Shown here piece after piece: positions 12,002 to 23,250 of a stretch of DNA of 64,000 nucleotides. How positions within the stretch are numbered: the stretch's first letter is position 1; each line of letters starts with the position of its first letter. The notes below the pieces were generated by a model. That model did no database searches and was not told the DNA's origin. It saw only the letters and a list, made by a program, of their open reading frames with translations. The translations under genes were made by a program, and so were the position numbers. Origin of the DNA: Paragyromitra xinjiangensis (lineage: Eukaryota > Ascomycota > Pezizomycetes > Pezizales > Discinaceae). The stretch lies in NCBI GenBank assembly GCA_038503065.1, contig JBCAMK010000002.1:2852001-2916000 (forward strand), read 5' to 3'.

Positions 12002-13350
12002 CTACTGTTCTCTTGATCGATCATTATCTTTAAAGAGGCCTTGCTCTTCAAAGGCATCAATTAAGGGACGGAGGGGTTCGATATCACGCCGTTCCAACAA
12101 GTCGAAGGCCTAGAGATCCACGTTAGAACTATAAAGTTATATGAACGTGAAGGAGTGTATACTCTAGCGAAGTGAATAAAGTGCGCGAAGAAGCTGTTAA
12201 AATGGGCTTCAAGACTCATGTGCACGATTTTTGCGAAATGTGTGTGGTAGATATGCGCAAATACCCTAAACATTTGCTTATAGATGGCCTTACAAGTGTT
12301 GTAAAAGTTTGGCGGAAACCCTCCCTCTTTCCCAATCCAGGAGCCAGATTGGCCGCTGACTCCGGGAGTGCTAGCTGGCGAGCTGATCGCAGATCCACTA
12401 GGAAGGATGGCTGAGGGGGTGTTGATTGTTGCAGTGGTAGTCGGATTAGATTTTGAAGGGAATATTGACTCATCGTTAATGCGGTTTGAGATCCATTGCA
12501 AAACGTACTCAATATAAGTCGGGGCTGGCAAACGAAGAGGCTTTTTATTGGCATCAAGCCAAGAATAATCAAGCCTGCATTCGTGGAATCCAGGAGATTA
12601 GCTCGGGAACTTAGATGGTTATATTGTGACTGGTGTTGAAGCCATCAACTGCCAATGCGGTAGAAAGCTTAAATATAATTCCGCAATCAGGCTAATAGAT
12701 TTGGGAGCGGAAAATAATCATACCCAGGGCCTGCAGACATGGATGGACAAGCTTGAGGAGTACAAAACTCTTGAACAACGCCGTAAAACTTATTCAACAT
12801 GTCGAAAAATTCGAAAACTGGGATGCGCAAAAAAATGGTCAGCATATAACAAGTCCTAGTCTGCGGTTGAATTTGTATTTGGGTGACTAAGATCTGGTCT
12901 GGGATTACAAAAGCCAGAGAAACGTACGATTTAATGCCAACCACTCCCCTTGGTCAACATATCTGGGTAGGACAACAATTGTTGAAAAGCTTCCCTTCAC
13001 AAGCTGGCTCGTAACGAAAGGCTTGCATAAAAACAACGGTTTTTGAGTTACTCTTTGGGCAGATGGAGAACCGGGAATTAGTCCCGTGGACTGTGACCCG
13101 CCAAAGCTGCCACCACCGGCACCACCACCAGCGCCTGCGGCGTTGCTACCACTCCCAGGTTCTTGGTTGAGCGGGGCAGGTTTTGGCTTACGGGGGTTGC
13201 GAAAACCACGACTGGAGATAATAGTAACAATAGCCTGTATGTTAGAAATAATCCTGAGGCAAAATGTGGGCTTTGTAGAGAGGAAAGGCAGGGGACGAAA
13301 TAACAGCTAGGGAGGGGTGCACACCCGAGAGAGCCGAAGAACTGGGACAT
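12002..13350 (-). CDS. MOB2: Mob2-type activator of NDR/Cbk1 kinase (307 aa, 5 exons)
   Basis: Joining 13325-13350, 12928-13211, 12724-12817, 12163-12574 and 12002-12109 on the minus strand gives 308 codons including stop, with every intron GT-AG and in phase. The N-terminus is basic (MSQFFGSLGRGFRNPRKPKP) and Gly-rich. The Mob fold begins at about residue 66 (QKPLFLCKPFV, then KGSFSTIVVLPRYVDQGEW). Zinc ligands are visible as C122 and C127 (EFCTPQACP) and in the His cluster FAHIYHTHF. The phrases SMSAGPGLDYSWLDANKK and LEAHFNSFFAHFIHFAR, and the C-terminal FDLLERRDIEPLRPLIDA, fit Mob2 rather than Mob1. A Ser/Thr/Pro-rich insert of about 45 residues follows INDESIFP. Mob2 binds and activates NDR-family kinases (Cbk1/COT1) in cell polarity and hyphal growth. 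The gene appears intact. Confidence 0.92.
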
Positions 13351-14255
13351 TTGAGAGTGGGTTGCGTAGGATAGCTTCAGCGTGAGCTTAGGAGGGATTG
13401 ATCAAGATTTAATTTAAGCTGTAGTTGGATGAGCGGCTGGGGATGGTGGTCAAGTAGGGGAAGCTGGAGTGAAGAAGATAGGTGGGAGTCAGGAACGCAA
13501 CCTGACACGATAGATGTTGAGAGCAACAGGAACGTGGGAGCTGTGGTGTAGTGGGACAAATAGGTAATCATCGTACTCTAAGAGAAAGGGGTTAGTGTGG
13601 CGCATAGTACGCCACAATATGTGGCGCCCCATAAATCCGCATTCGTTATATTATCCTAGCGATATCTACTTGCCGAAAAACTGAGTGAGTGAGATGGGTA
13701 AACCTTAGTGTCAGCTACCTCACCTTAGGCTTCCAGAATTGACATGGTTTTAGCCCCAAAATGCTTCAGAAGACACCACTACATACCTCAGTTGCCCTCG
13801 GGGGGGGGCTTGCAGAGATAAATATGTAGTTTTGAGTTCGCTGTGTTTGGGTTCGGTAAAGGTGGGCTGGTTACGGCTGAGACCTACCTGTCACTAACTT
13901 TAATTTCCAGCAAGTGGCATGCAGTCTTTTTTTGAATATTAGTACTTGAATATACTAAAAAGGGCCTTTTATTTAGGCGTCCCAAACTTGTTCAGGCATC
14001 TAAGAACAGATTCTACACTTTTTCTCCAGTACTCAGAGGATGTACGCCTAGACGGTGCAAAAGCTTGAATAATTCGCCACCGAATGGTGGTAGGTTAGTT
14101 ATGGTTTTGTCGTGTCTCATTACAGCTCCTCGAGACACAGTGGTTACTGTTGATGACTCGTTATCCTAACGGCTGTAATAAAGCGACATGCATACTCAAA
14201 TATTGCTGGGCAAGCCCTGCATGTATACCTGGAGCGGGACCTATACAACAAATGC
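13351..14255. other. Intergenic, MOB2 promoter side
   Basis: This holds the MOB2 upstream region (purine-rich on plus, so C+T rich on the coding strand, about 13360-13560) and the 3' flank of the next minus-strand gene. I see no other gene. Confidence 0.5.
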
Positions 14256-15557
14256 TTATTCCATACCCTCCAATAGTGTTGGGTTATCTAGATACATCCC
14301 TTTTCTGTTCACTACCTCCCTCAGCAATTCCCACTCATCTCCTTCTTCAAAACCTCGCTTGTTTGGTTCTTCAAATCCCCATGCTTGAGCAACCTTATCC
14401 AAGGCTGCTCTTTCATCCTCTCTCAGCCATCTTTGCCTCAACGGTGTTCCCACGATCCAGGTCACCCTGACCATCTGATCATTCGCTGTCATCAAAGCTA
14501 CCATTCCAATGCTTCCCGTGAAGCATAGATATGCTAATATTCCGGCAAATGCATACTTCATCGCTAATGAATGGTCAATCTCGTCTTGATATCTGGCTAA
14601 CGTATCTGCAAGCGCAAAAACGGCAACAGGGGCTAGGAGGGTAGCTGCAGCTGCCGGAACCGCTTTTCGAATGAGTTTTGAGCGTTTATAAGCGGGAGCA
14701 GCGTACGAAGTATCGATAATGTCTAGACACAGTGACATGTCTTTGACCCTAATCGCCACGTCGAGAGCAGCAGATGCAATATTGCTCGGAATCGCATATT
14801 TTGCTCGTCTTGGATTTGGTTGCAAGGTTTTCGGAGAGCCTGGATGAGCGAATGGTTTGTTGGCGTAGAGTGAAAATACTGCCGGTATCGGTGACGGATC
14901 GCTGGTCAGAGATTGGAGAGAAACATACGCAGCGAGGATCGGGATGGTGAGAAAGACCGATGGGTGAGATACAATCTTGTATGCTATTTCCGTGATGGCT
15001 TCGAAATTATGTTTGGCGATTTTCTCGACGGTAGGTGATGCTATTTTAAACGGGTTTGCTGGTAGTCCCGTTGGAATAACACTACTCTTAATGGGCCAAG
15101 TGGGGGGATGAGGAGGCTTCTTTTTTGCTTGTTTTATTTGGTCTTCATCGAGAGAGAGCAAGGCGGAGGTAGGAGTGGCGTCTGCCAAAAAAATTGATGC
15201 AGCTCTCACTTGCAAAGCAGCAAAGTTGTGGCATGCTTGCAGTGCCAGGATTACCTCTGCTTCTGAAGGTGGAGACTTCTTATATAGTACTTTCTTCTGA
15301 ATGTTTTCCCGAAGTACTGTGATAGAATTCAGCTGATCTTGGCGCAGCAAAAGTCCTGGTCGTGTAAACGTCTTCACTGGAGATGATTGAAGATTGGTTG
15401 TGGAAGAAACAAAAGATCGCACAAACGGTCGTGAGTGATCTTGCGCCGATAACGAGGAACGAGAGCGAGATAAATGGACGACTACTATTCGCGACTGAAC
15501 TGCCTGAGACAAAATAGCGGATATCGGAAGTCTTCTTAGAGTAGTTGTGGCCATCAT
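14256..15557 (-). CDS. Probable mitochondrial inner-membrane protein, unknown function (433 aa)
   Basis: Single-exon frame of 433 residues. The first 60 residues are rich in Arg, Ser and Leu with almost no acidic residues (TLRRLPISAILSQAVQSR), a good mitochondrial presequence. The body has a hydrophobic segment around residues 190-210 (FLTIPILAAYVSLQSL) and two more around residues 300-350 (AATLLAPVAVFALADTL and AFAGILAYLCFTGSIGMVAL). The C-terminal domain is soluble and conserved-looking (TWIVGTPLRQRWLREDERAA, then WELLREVVNRKGMYL). I recognise the style of a conserved ascomycete mitochondrial membrane protein but cannot name the family. It is transcribed in the same direction as MOB2 and the FMO gene, with about 900 and 1400 bp spacers, so it is not part of an operon-like unit. 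Confidence 0.8.
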   Translation of the reverse strand: MMATTTLRRLPISAILSQAVQSRIVVVHLSRSRSSLSAQDHSRPFVRSFVSSTTNLQSSPVKTFTRPGLLLRQDQLNSITVLRENIQKKVLYKKSPPSEAEVILALQACHNFAALQVRAASIFLADATPTSALLSLDEDQIKQAKKKPPHPPTWPIKSSVIPTGLPANPFKIASPTVEKIAKHNFEAITEIAYKIVSHPSVFLTIPILAAYVSLQSLTSDPSPIPAVFSLYANKPFAHPGSPKTLQPNPRRAKYAIPSNIASAALDVAIRVKDMSLCLDIIDTSYAAPAYKRSKLIRKAVPAAAATLLAPVAVFALADTLARYQDEIDHSLAMKYAFAGILAYLCFTGSIGMVALMTANDQMVRVTWIVGTPLRQRWLREDERAALDKVAQAWGFEEPNKRGFEEGDEWELLREVVNRKGMYLDNPTLLEGME

Positions 15558-16994
15558 TTCAAGGCATCAATTGGATTTGAATCCTCATGGTCGTCAGAGA
15601 TTGGAAATCCCGCTTGTTGAAACAAAACCATAAACAAGCCCTAACCCTGACAGCACCAAATTGTATGCGGGATGATATCAGATTTCCCAGACTCCCAGGC
15701 AATATATCTCTAACCAATTGACTGCCATCGTCAAAGCAGTCTTAACGGTAGCGAAGTCCAATTTTTCAGAAAGGTTTCTGGATTAACCAATCAACCGAAC
15801 ATAAGCTTCTTGGCCGCTCAAATGTTCGGGTGACCATTGAGAAAAATAGAGGATTATCAAGGAACGGGCGAGTTGTATCAGAAGTTCGGGCTTGTCAAAG
15901 TTGGGAGAGCCGTAGGGAAATGGGCTTGGGACGAACTTGACTTACTTGCGTTGATGAAGATACATCTGGTTTACTTGTTAATTGCCTGGAGCTTAGTACT
16001 CTAGGTCCACTAAAGGGATGACCACCGCTGCGGATAGAGAGGATAAGCGTAATTTATCTCACTGGTTTGCTGTTCTTATCATTTACTTAAATCAGGCTGC
16101 CCCGATACAACTTACCGTATTAAAATTTCGTTACCAGATTTTATAATACAGCCATATTCAGAATTTGCAAAAAATTATCGAGAACTGGCACATGGCACAT
16201 TGACAATTTGTTAACCACAAGATCCTGCCTGGTTTTTGTCCCACGCTGTGGCGTCGAGCTCCCCCGGATTATAAAGGTACAGTCGTTGAGGCAGGTAAGT
16301 GCAAGATTGTATCATTCAGATACGAGTATGAAACATCTATGTCTTGTTAAGAAACTCGTCTTTGGTGGGACGCGTCTCTACTGTTGTCGATGCTAAAAAT
16401 GTTTCCGCTTGGATATGCACTATCTACTAGTACAGCTGCATCCCGAAAGTCTTCGCACCCGGGCCCTTCCATCACTTCCAAGCTTGGCCGCCGACGGATT
16501 GGGCTGTAGTTCCTGCAAAAGACCATATAAGGTTGTAAGATTTCATTTAGTATGTCATTATCTCTTTCTGTTTGCTGTTCTCCAGCTTGTTTCAGAATCA
16601 TTTTATTGTAGTGATCTTCTTGGTTGTTGGGGCGCGAAGACTTTTGGGACGCGGCTGTACATTAATTCCCTTCTTGAAGTGAGATGACAAACTGAGGAGG
16701 CTGCCTACGTCATAAAAGGTATAGTATTTTTGGTTTTTTCTTTCTTTTGAATTTTTGAGATGGCCTTTTTTATAGGCAAAAGTCAGGTTTTATTCTGTCT
16801 GCTATAATTACTTGATATGGGTTTTGTCAAAAGCTACAGAGCTTTTATATTGTGACCATAAACTCTAAATATTTTTCTAAGGCCCTTTAACCGACTGTGG
16901 AGGTACTCCGTGGTATATATTTTAGAGTGGATTCAATTCACCATGTATGGCTAGACCTTTTCCGATTTCAAGTACACACAAATTTTGGGGGAAG
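15558..16994. other. Intergenic, no gene seen
   Basis: This 1.4-kb spacer separates two minus-strand genes. Short frames are present on both strands but none shows protein-like composition or a plausible splice structure. No repeat with clear ends was found. Confidence 0.45.
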
Positions 16995-18666
16995 CTAGGG
17001 CTTTTCCGCAGCTGCGCCGGTAATCCTAAGCTTATCCTCCTCCAACTTAAAGTCAAACCCTAATTCTTCCGGCCTCGTCACGATCACGCCTTTTTTTTTC
17101 ATATCTAAATACGCTTTTTTGATCGCTGCGCACCTGGCTCTCGTCCACCGTTCCTCGTCCCCAAAAACCGGTGGTTTCAGCGTTCCACTCCCTTCCGTTG
17201 CAGCTTTTTCGCAAAGAGATGCTAAAAGATTAATATAATCTGCATCCCTGGGGTAACCCAGAACGTGGAATTCTTTCCCATTCCCCCTTTCTTCCATTTC
17301 TCGATTTTCCCAAAAACGCATTGCAGCGGGCGAAGGGAGGGAGACCCGATTTGCTAGGACTCTGGCAATAAGTACTGCAGCAGCTTGACTTGTTCGGAAG
17401 GGAATAACTTTCATCGGGAGCCCTATAATGCTCAAGGTTGGGTCAGGAATGTAAAAGATGTGTTGATATAGACGATTCACGCGCATGCCATCCGTTATCA
17501 ATGCATCAGGTCCAGCATTCAAAGTCGACAGGAAGGGAAGAGAATGGAGGTATCCACTACTCCATCGTTTGAGTCAGCCAAATACAACAGTTAGGAAGCT
17601 AACTGACGTGCAGAATATTATAGAATCCACATCTTCTTCGATCCTCCCATTAGAAAAATGAATTGATCTGTGGAGATTTGTAAAAGAAGTGATCTCGGAA
17701 ACCTCGCAAATCCGAGTAGGGTCTGACATGGTCGGGATGGGAGATCTACTGCGCTGGGAGTGGAGAAGAGGATGTTTGCTGAACTGGCAAACTTGCGCAG
17801 CTATGTCAATGCCACTGGCGGCATTACCAACAACTATAACTTTCTGTCCATCCATTCGTTATCAGAACAATAATCCCTCGGGAACGATATTGCCCTCAAG
17901 GGGTATGTGAAAAGCTCATCCTACTTTTCCTGTGTAAAATTCAGGTCTTCTGAAATACTTCGAGTGCGAAATTGATCCGTGATATTCTAAATCCCACTGT
18001 TTGAGGCCTGGCAGTGGTGGTACGTAAGGAATGTTGTAATGTCCCGCAGCTACAACCACAGCATCATACATTCTCTTTTCTTCGACGCATCTAGTTCGCG
18101 TGTCTTGAAATAGTACTTCCCACTGGTTCCCTTGCTTTTGGCAGTCGATTACCTTGGCATTGAACGTGATGAGATGTCGAATATCCTGGCTATATTCTTG
18201 GAGATATTCTCTCACAGCACGATGCTGTGGGAATAATGGTAAGTCGTTAGGGAATGGAAATCCTTCAAGGCACATAAGATGTTTCGGGATATTGACCTCT
18301 GGAAATGTAACAATGCGAAATAATGTTGGTCAGTTATATTCTTAGCCGAAGTGTTCGATGATAACGCCGATCAACGAAGGGGGCAGGAGGATTTGAAGTA
18401 CCTAGTTCATCATATATTGCGGAGACAAACACAGGACTCGTCCCACCTATGATGGGCTCCTCTATGATATGCGGATCTGTCGAAGGCACTGGAGTGGTAT
18501 CTGTTTCGGGCGTATAATTCCAAACCCCCCCAGGCTCTCCACGTTGTTCTAGGACTTCAATTTCATGAAAATAGTTCTCAGCGAGAAGTGCTCTTGCACA
18601 AACGAGACCTGATACCCCAGCTCCAATAATCCCGATACGTTTAACATTCAATTGTGGATGAGCCAT
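16995..18666 (-). CDS. Flavin-containing monooxygenase, FMO family (478 aa, 4 exons)
   Basis: Joining 18402-18666, 17925-18298, 17608-17843 and 16995-17556 gives 479 codons including stop, and all three introns are GT-AG and in phase. The N-terminal FAD-binding Rossmann motif is GIIGAGVSGL at residues 12-21. Next come a conserved acidic flavin-binding segment (LEQRGEPGGVWNYTP), the junction IYDELEVNIPKHLMC, the FMO-like identifying region (YHGSISHSKYF) and the NADPH-binding motif VIVVGNAASGID, then CTGYLHSLPFLSTLN from the last two exons. FMOs oxygenate soft nucleophiles (N or S atoms) using NADPH and O2; the substrate cannot be inferred here. I chose the ATG at 18666 because it lies directly before the Rossmann fold, although the frame is open further upstream to 18888. 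Length and motifs indicate an intact enzyme. Confidence 0.9.
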
Positions 18667-19736
18667 TCCGATGAGCAAAACAAAAAAAAAGCGGTGCGGG
18701 ACCGTTTGTGGAATGGCTCCTGGACAAAGTGGGGGAGGGTAGTTTCGTGCCCAGCCCATACTGCGCAGCTTGCTGCGCACCGTAGGGTCTGATGTAAAAA
18801 TCTCGGGGAGCAGCCGAATTAGCTGGGAACCCCGAGCACTTGCTGCCTTGGGACTAGCGCCATTGGTAAGGCCCCGACTCGGCTCCAAGATGCGTATGGA
18901 TTAAAAGCTACGAGCTGTTGGGCATGATAGATATATCTTTACCTCTCGTAATAGAGGAAAGAATATATAGCTCAAAACTAGCTCGTAGGCAACCCATCAT
19001 AGCACGAAGTTATGATAATTATAGGGTTTTGATCTGGTGTAATATTGGATCATTTTGTGGCAGCTCCCACGTTAAAATTGAGTAACTTCCCAAACTAAAC
19101 TCGGATGGTAGCCTGAGGACAAACATGGTTTTCGAGGGACCCACAGAGCAAAATATCAAGAATAAAGCGGTAGAGCAAGCGTATGAAAATGCAAGGCCAG
19201 TGGTACTCTGTCCTTCGTATAGCTACTGCTGTCTCTGATCTATTGTACCTCGCACTTTTGGACCCAGGGCCACTATAATAACAAGGATTAAACTGTTCGA
19301 TGGAAAGAAAGAAAGAAGCAGTAAAGTGTTCTGATAGCTCCTCACTCAGTTAATACTGAAGCTCCCACACGTTGCATCTTCGAAAACGAATGTGCAAAAA
19401 GTAACCCGATATAGGAAGCCAGCGTCTAAACACCAGAAATGAGGAGGTAAGGACAAACAAATATTGTTTATTAGAACTCCGAGAAAGGAGAAATTCCAAG
19501 GAGAAAAAAAAAAAAAATCAAGAGTAAACAAAAACGGCAAAAACAGAGCAGGCAAATTGCAAAACAAGGCGATCTTGTATGCTCCTATCTCGGGGGTGCG
19601 ACTCCATGTATATAAAATACTAGAGAGTTATAAACCTCTAATGATTTGCACACTTTCCATCTCTTTAACTTTTTCTTATTCACGGTCCGCATGCAGGAGA
19701 GAAGCTGTAACAAAGTGCTAATGGGAAGACTGATGC
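18667..19736. other. Intergenic, FMO upstream region
   Basis: The first 220 bp keep an open frame upstream of the FMO start and could encode an N-terminal extension, but this part lacks a recognisable targeting signal. The remainder shows no gene or repeat that I can support. Confidence 0.45.
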
Positions 19737-20711
19737 TCAACCATAAATGTCTTCAAACACATTTAAGCTCAACGGGCTTAAGAACGGGCTTTCCAAGGCC
19801 GGTGAAGGTCTCTGAATCATCTCTACCAGTGTTGCGGTTGAACGGGGTGCCTCTTCGTCATTCGGCGGTCTGTGAGTCTTAATCCCACCAGTCCTGGAAT
19901 CGAAAAAGCGGTGTTTGTACTCAGCATCAGGGTGAGTACCGAATTTTGGGGGGAGTATGTCATATAACCGTTCCTTTTTCGACCTTGGAGCAGTTGTAGT
20001 ATTACTTGTGTTGCAAGTCTCAGGATCTGCTCGATATCGTCTTTCCCACTCATTGTCCTGGCCTTGCAGCCCAACGTTTGCTGACGGGACAGCTGTTGAA
20101 TTACATAGTGCTATGGGTGTGACTGATAGGCCCGTTGGCTGTACATCTAATTGTGGGCTGTTGATGTCAATCCGTCGGCTGGTCTTGCGTGTGTGCGTGG
20201 CGCGGTTTATAGCCTTCATAACACGTGCTGGTGGCGGTGGTAATGTCATCCAAGCAGTGGCAGTTCTCGATTCGGGCAAGGCAGAAACAACTGGTGGATG
20301 TCTATCATTGATGGAAGGATGTATCTTAGGTAGTTCAGAAATAGTTACGGTCGTTATCCGCTGATTTTTTTGCATTTCGGCATCTGGTATGAGACTGTCC
20401 AAGGGTCGAAGCCCAGTGTCGGGCGCTACTGAGAGGGAAAATTGACTTATCGTCTTTGAGGATGCGGAGGCGCCGTCTCCGCGCCAGCTTCTGCTGTTTG
20501 CACGCGAAGAATCTCTGGAGGATTGCCTGGAATTGTTGTTTCTGACGAAGGATGGTATTGGGCCGGACTCGATCTCTTCCCGCCAGAGTAACTGGAATTC
20601 ATTGCGGGCTTCACGACTGGGCTTGCTGGCCTGAGGGCTATGAAAGCACGAGCAAGAGAAAATGTAGAAGGCTAAGACAGATATCAGACGGCTGCAACCT
20701 GTATCTGACAT
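19737..20711 (-). CDS. Hypothetical protein, Ser/Pro/Arg-rich (324 aa)
   Basis: An uninterrupted frame of 324 codons with even amino-acid use. The first 30 residues (RLISVLAFYIFSCSCFHSP) are hydrophobic and could be a signal anchor. The following region (EFQLLWREEIESGPIPSF, then SRQSSRDSSRANS) is polar and looks disordered. The C-terminal half contains KERLYDILPPKFGTHPDAEY and ends in PFLSPLSLNVFEDIYG. No known domain is recognised. The protein may be a lineage-specific membrane-associated protein. The start could be further downstream if the hydrophobic stretch is spurious. Confidence 0.6.
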   Translation of the reverse strand: MSDTGCSRLISVLAFYIFSCSCFHSPQASKPSREARNEFQLLWREEIESGPIPSFVRNNNSRQSSRDSSRANSRSWRGDGASASSKTISQFSLSVAPDTGLRPLDSLIPDAEMQKNQRITTVTISELPKIHPSINDRHPPVVSALPESRTATAWMTLPPPPARVMKAINRATHTRKTSRRIDINSPQLDVQPTGLSVTPIALCNSTAVPSANVGLQGQDNEWERRYRADPETCNTSNTTTAPRSKKERLYDILPPKFGTHPDAEYKHRFFDSRTGGIKTHRPPNDEEAPRSTATLVEMIQRPSPALESPFLSPLSLNVFEDIYG

Positions 20712-22046
20712 TGCGGGGATCCGAAGAGTTTGGAGGACGAGAGATTACGAGGAGCAGGTAGTTATGACAACAGTCAAGACGAAAGAAAACTCAAAAAGAT
20801 AGCGAGGGATAAGAGCATGATTCAATGATACATTAGGTTTGTAGAAGATATTTAGGATCTATCAATCTATTAAAAGGAGGGAGATGTGTGAACGTAGGGT
20901 TGGGAGACACATGTTTTTCATGTAGTTTCGAATCTCAAGTCGCTGAGGCCATGTACGATGGAATAGTAACCGCAGGATCAGGGTCACGGTATTAGATTCA
21001 CTTTTCCTACTCTACTCTACATTATACAGCTCCTCCCGCCCCGCTCCGTTGAGCAATAATCCTCACAGAATTGACTAAAACAAAAGAAAATCTATTAACT
21101 CTGAATACCCAGGCCATTCCTAGTCTGTGATAGAGAAATCCACTTCAATGCTTCAAAATTGTCGGCTGATGAGAAAGTGAATGCTAGCTAGTGGAGGCTG
21201 GTATAAGACTTAGAGGCCAAAAAAAACGTTCAAGATATTAATCTAGCACGTAAACTCAGAATTTTGCCTGGGGGCATTTCAATCCCTTTTGACCTCGTTA
21301 CGGCGCAAGCAATGACGTATGTGAAACATATTCGTTAACCCATACCAGCTATTAAGTATTTTACGCCTTGATTCTCATACTTTGAAGGTTTAGTGAGACT
21401 GATCTGGATTATAGTCTCTCTCAGTCAAATGGATAGACGCCTTCACGGTCCACCCGGACACCCCCCTCACCCGGACAGATGATGATTGGTTAATATTTGG
21501 TAGAGAATTCCTGCTTAAGCAGCAAAGAAGCCGGTTGCAACGCCAGAAACTTCCCTATTCCCGTTAGTTGTCCGGGTGAGGGGGGTGTCCGGGTGGACCG
21601 TGAAGGCGTCTAACTGGCTAGGAGCGGTGGTGACGTTATAGTTTTGACAAACAGATATGGTAAGGAGTGCAGGTTTTCTCTTCTCTCTTTTTAATAGTCT
21701 TAGTAATTTCTGTGTACAAGAATATAGTATCTAACAGCTCTAGAGTTAAGTATCGAATCGGAGGCGGTTTGCGCGACGGGCAGGTCGGTAATGATTGAGA
21801 AACAGGGGGTTTACGCAATATTGAGCACGGCATTTCCGATCGTGTCGGGATAGCGAAAGCTGTACAAACCATCCTCTATTTTTATCTGCGGTCTATTCCA
21901 TAGCTATGCTGTTGGGCAAAGGAAATTAAGTACTGATAGACGACGGAGATAGCGATATATAGTTTCCAATACGTCCCATCAGAACACTTCTGTATAGTGT
22001 AGAGATAAAGAAAACCGATCAAGTAAGTCGATGTCAAAGGTGATCT
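20712..22046. other. Intergenic with one MITE
   Basis: No supported gene. The only structured element is the short inverted-repeat transposon at 21434-21612. A small minus-strand frame at 21636-21872 has no protein-like features and I leave it uncalled. Confidence 0.5.
21434..21612. mobile_element. MITE with perfect 44-bp inverted ends, TA-bounded
   Basis: Positions 21434-21477 and 21569-21612 are exact reverse complements over 44 nt, beginning TAGACGCCTTCACGG. They enclose 91 bp of non-coding sequence. Both outermost dinucleotides are TA, so the element may be read as 42-bp TIRs flanked by a TA target duplication, the pattern of Tc1/mariner-derived MITEs. Perfect arm identity suggests recent insertion or strong constraint on the ends. 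Confidence 0.8.
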
Positions 22047-22580
22047 TCATCGTCCAGAGGAGTCTCCCGACCCATCAATCCAGAGTGTATCAACACCATT
22101 TCGCCTCCCCGCATAGCCGCCAAACAGAAATGGTGGATCTTCATCTTCTTCCTCGAGGATCGTAGGTATTGGGGGAGGAATTAGCATGCGGGATATGGAG
22201 AGCTGGTGCTGTTGTCCTAGCATGGATTTTGCGGGGGCAGGAGAAAAGCGTCGTTTCTGTGAGATATTATGGGATGAACTAGAAGTGCTTGATGCAGCAC
22301 ACGAGATCCCATCTACACCCCCTTCATCCCGAAGCCCCAGTGCACCAGCAAATAGATAAGCTGTGAGGCCAAGCAGAGTACCCATTGCTATACCTAGAGA
22401 TCATAATGATCTGGTTAGTGAAGAGAACGACTTCGATTAAATATAGTTAAGGGTTACCAAGGATAGCTGCAGTCCCACAATATATATATATTGCCTATTA
22501 GGTGTGTGAGAAAGGTGAGTCTTGGGGTGCTTGAATCAAAAGACTGACCTCTAGGCGAGACAGCACACTGGGGAGTAAAT
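22047..22580 (-). CDS. Small membrane-anchored protein, 5' end unresolved
   Basis: The 3' exon (22047 to about 22395) encodes a hydrophobic segment (GIAMGTLLGLTAYLFAGALG) followed by a Ser-rich cytosolic-type tail. A tiny upstream exon near 22459-22467 joins in frame to read AILGIAMGT through an intron with GTAACC donor and CTCTAG acceptor. A further exon ending AGAG before GTCAGT at about 22552 would add CAVSPR. I cannot find a convincing start codon, so the gene is incomplete at its 5' end or its first exon is further upstream. The single membrane segment with a disordered tail resembles fungal single-pass surface proteins. Function unknown. Confidence 0.35.
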
Positions 22581-22887
22581 AAACAAAGATTGACAAAAAT
22601 TTGCAAACATGACGTGTTATGACGGTGATTGGTAAAAAGATAGTCGACGCTATTTGCAGTAAGAAATGAAGGGGAGAGAACAGGAGTATGTGGAAAACTA
22701 TTGATAAGAGAGATAAGACGTGCATAGGCGAAGGCTGGGATGGAAGGTTAATGATGACAGTAAACAAGGGCAGAAAATATGTTCAAAGGAGAGCAGATAG
22801 TAGAAGGTGACAGGCTGGGTTCAAATAACGCGACCTGTCGGCCACAGCTCCGCTCCCGCCCAGAGTAGCTACCACATGCAAGGAAAC
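22581..22887. other. Intergenic, left border of the transposon nest
   Basis: Non-coding host sequence up to the target site of the family A LINE. A block of about 30 nt at 22868-22898 (GTAGCTACCACATGC and following) recurs with few changes at 50233-50263, so an old repeat fragment is present here. Confidence 0.4.
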
Positions 22888-22902
22888 ACTAGTACTCAGG
22901 GA
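22888..22902. repeat. Left TSD of the family A LINE copy 1
   Basis: ACTAGTACTCAGGGA is present here and again, identically, at 43887-43901. The first copy is followed by the LINE leader and the second is preceded by the AAAT-type tail. This is the 15-bp target-site duplication of one retrotransposition event. Confidence 0.9.
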
Positions 22903-22943
22903 GCACAACCGACAACAACAACGCCAAAGTGACTTTTTGGTCA

Positions 22944-23250
22944 CAACTCCACCAATACTACTCCGATTAACGAGATTTTTGATTATTCGGAATCAGCTCG
23001 CTGCCCTCGTTCGATCCTGCTATTGTACGTCGAGGTCGCTCTCGATTTGCAAAAGTTGTTGTCAAATTCGCTGTTTTACCCCTCTTTTCCCCCCTACACC
23101 TCAAATTTTGAGATTTTGCAAAACCTCATATCTCCACCAATACTACTCCGATTGACTCGACCCCAGGCCTTTTGGAGTCCCTTTACTGTGCCCGTTCGAT
23201 CGCCCTCTCGTTGGCTCGGATCAGAGCAGATTTGCAGAAGTTGTTGACAC
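22944..23250 (+). repeat. Tandem leader monomers in family A LINE
   Basis: The words CTCCACCAATACTACTCCGA (22944 and 23130), CGTTCGATC and TTTGCA(A/G)AAGTTGTTG recur in the same order at a spacing of about 185 nt. The leader therefore consists of about one and a half diverged monomers. Related words occur in the leader of the autonomous LINE near 62040-62130 and in the minus-strand copy near 52790-53100. Monomeric leaders often carry internal promoters in LINEs; here that is inference. Confidence 0.6.

Noticed and set aside
18667..18888. Extended FMO start at 18888
   Set aside because: The extension lacks a targeting signal or conserved residues, and the ATG at 18666 places the Rossmann motif at the usual distance from the N-terminus.
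22868..22900. A possible tRNA- or SINE-related signal (GGTTCAAATAAC at 22818 and the block shared with 50233)
   Set aside because: Only about 30 nt are shared and no A-box/B-box spacing or tail was found; insufficient for a SINE call.
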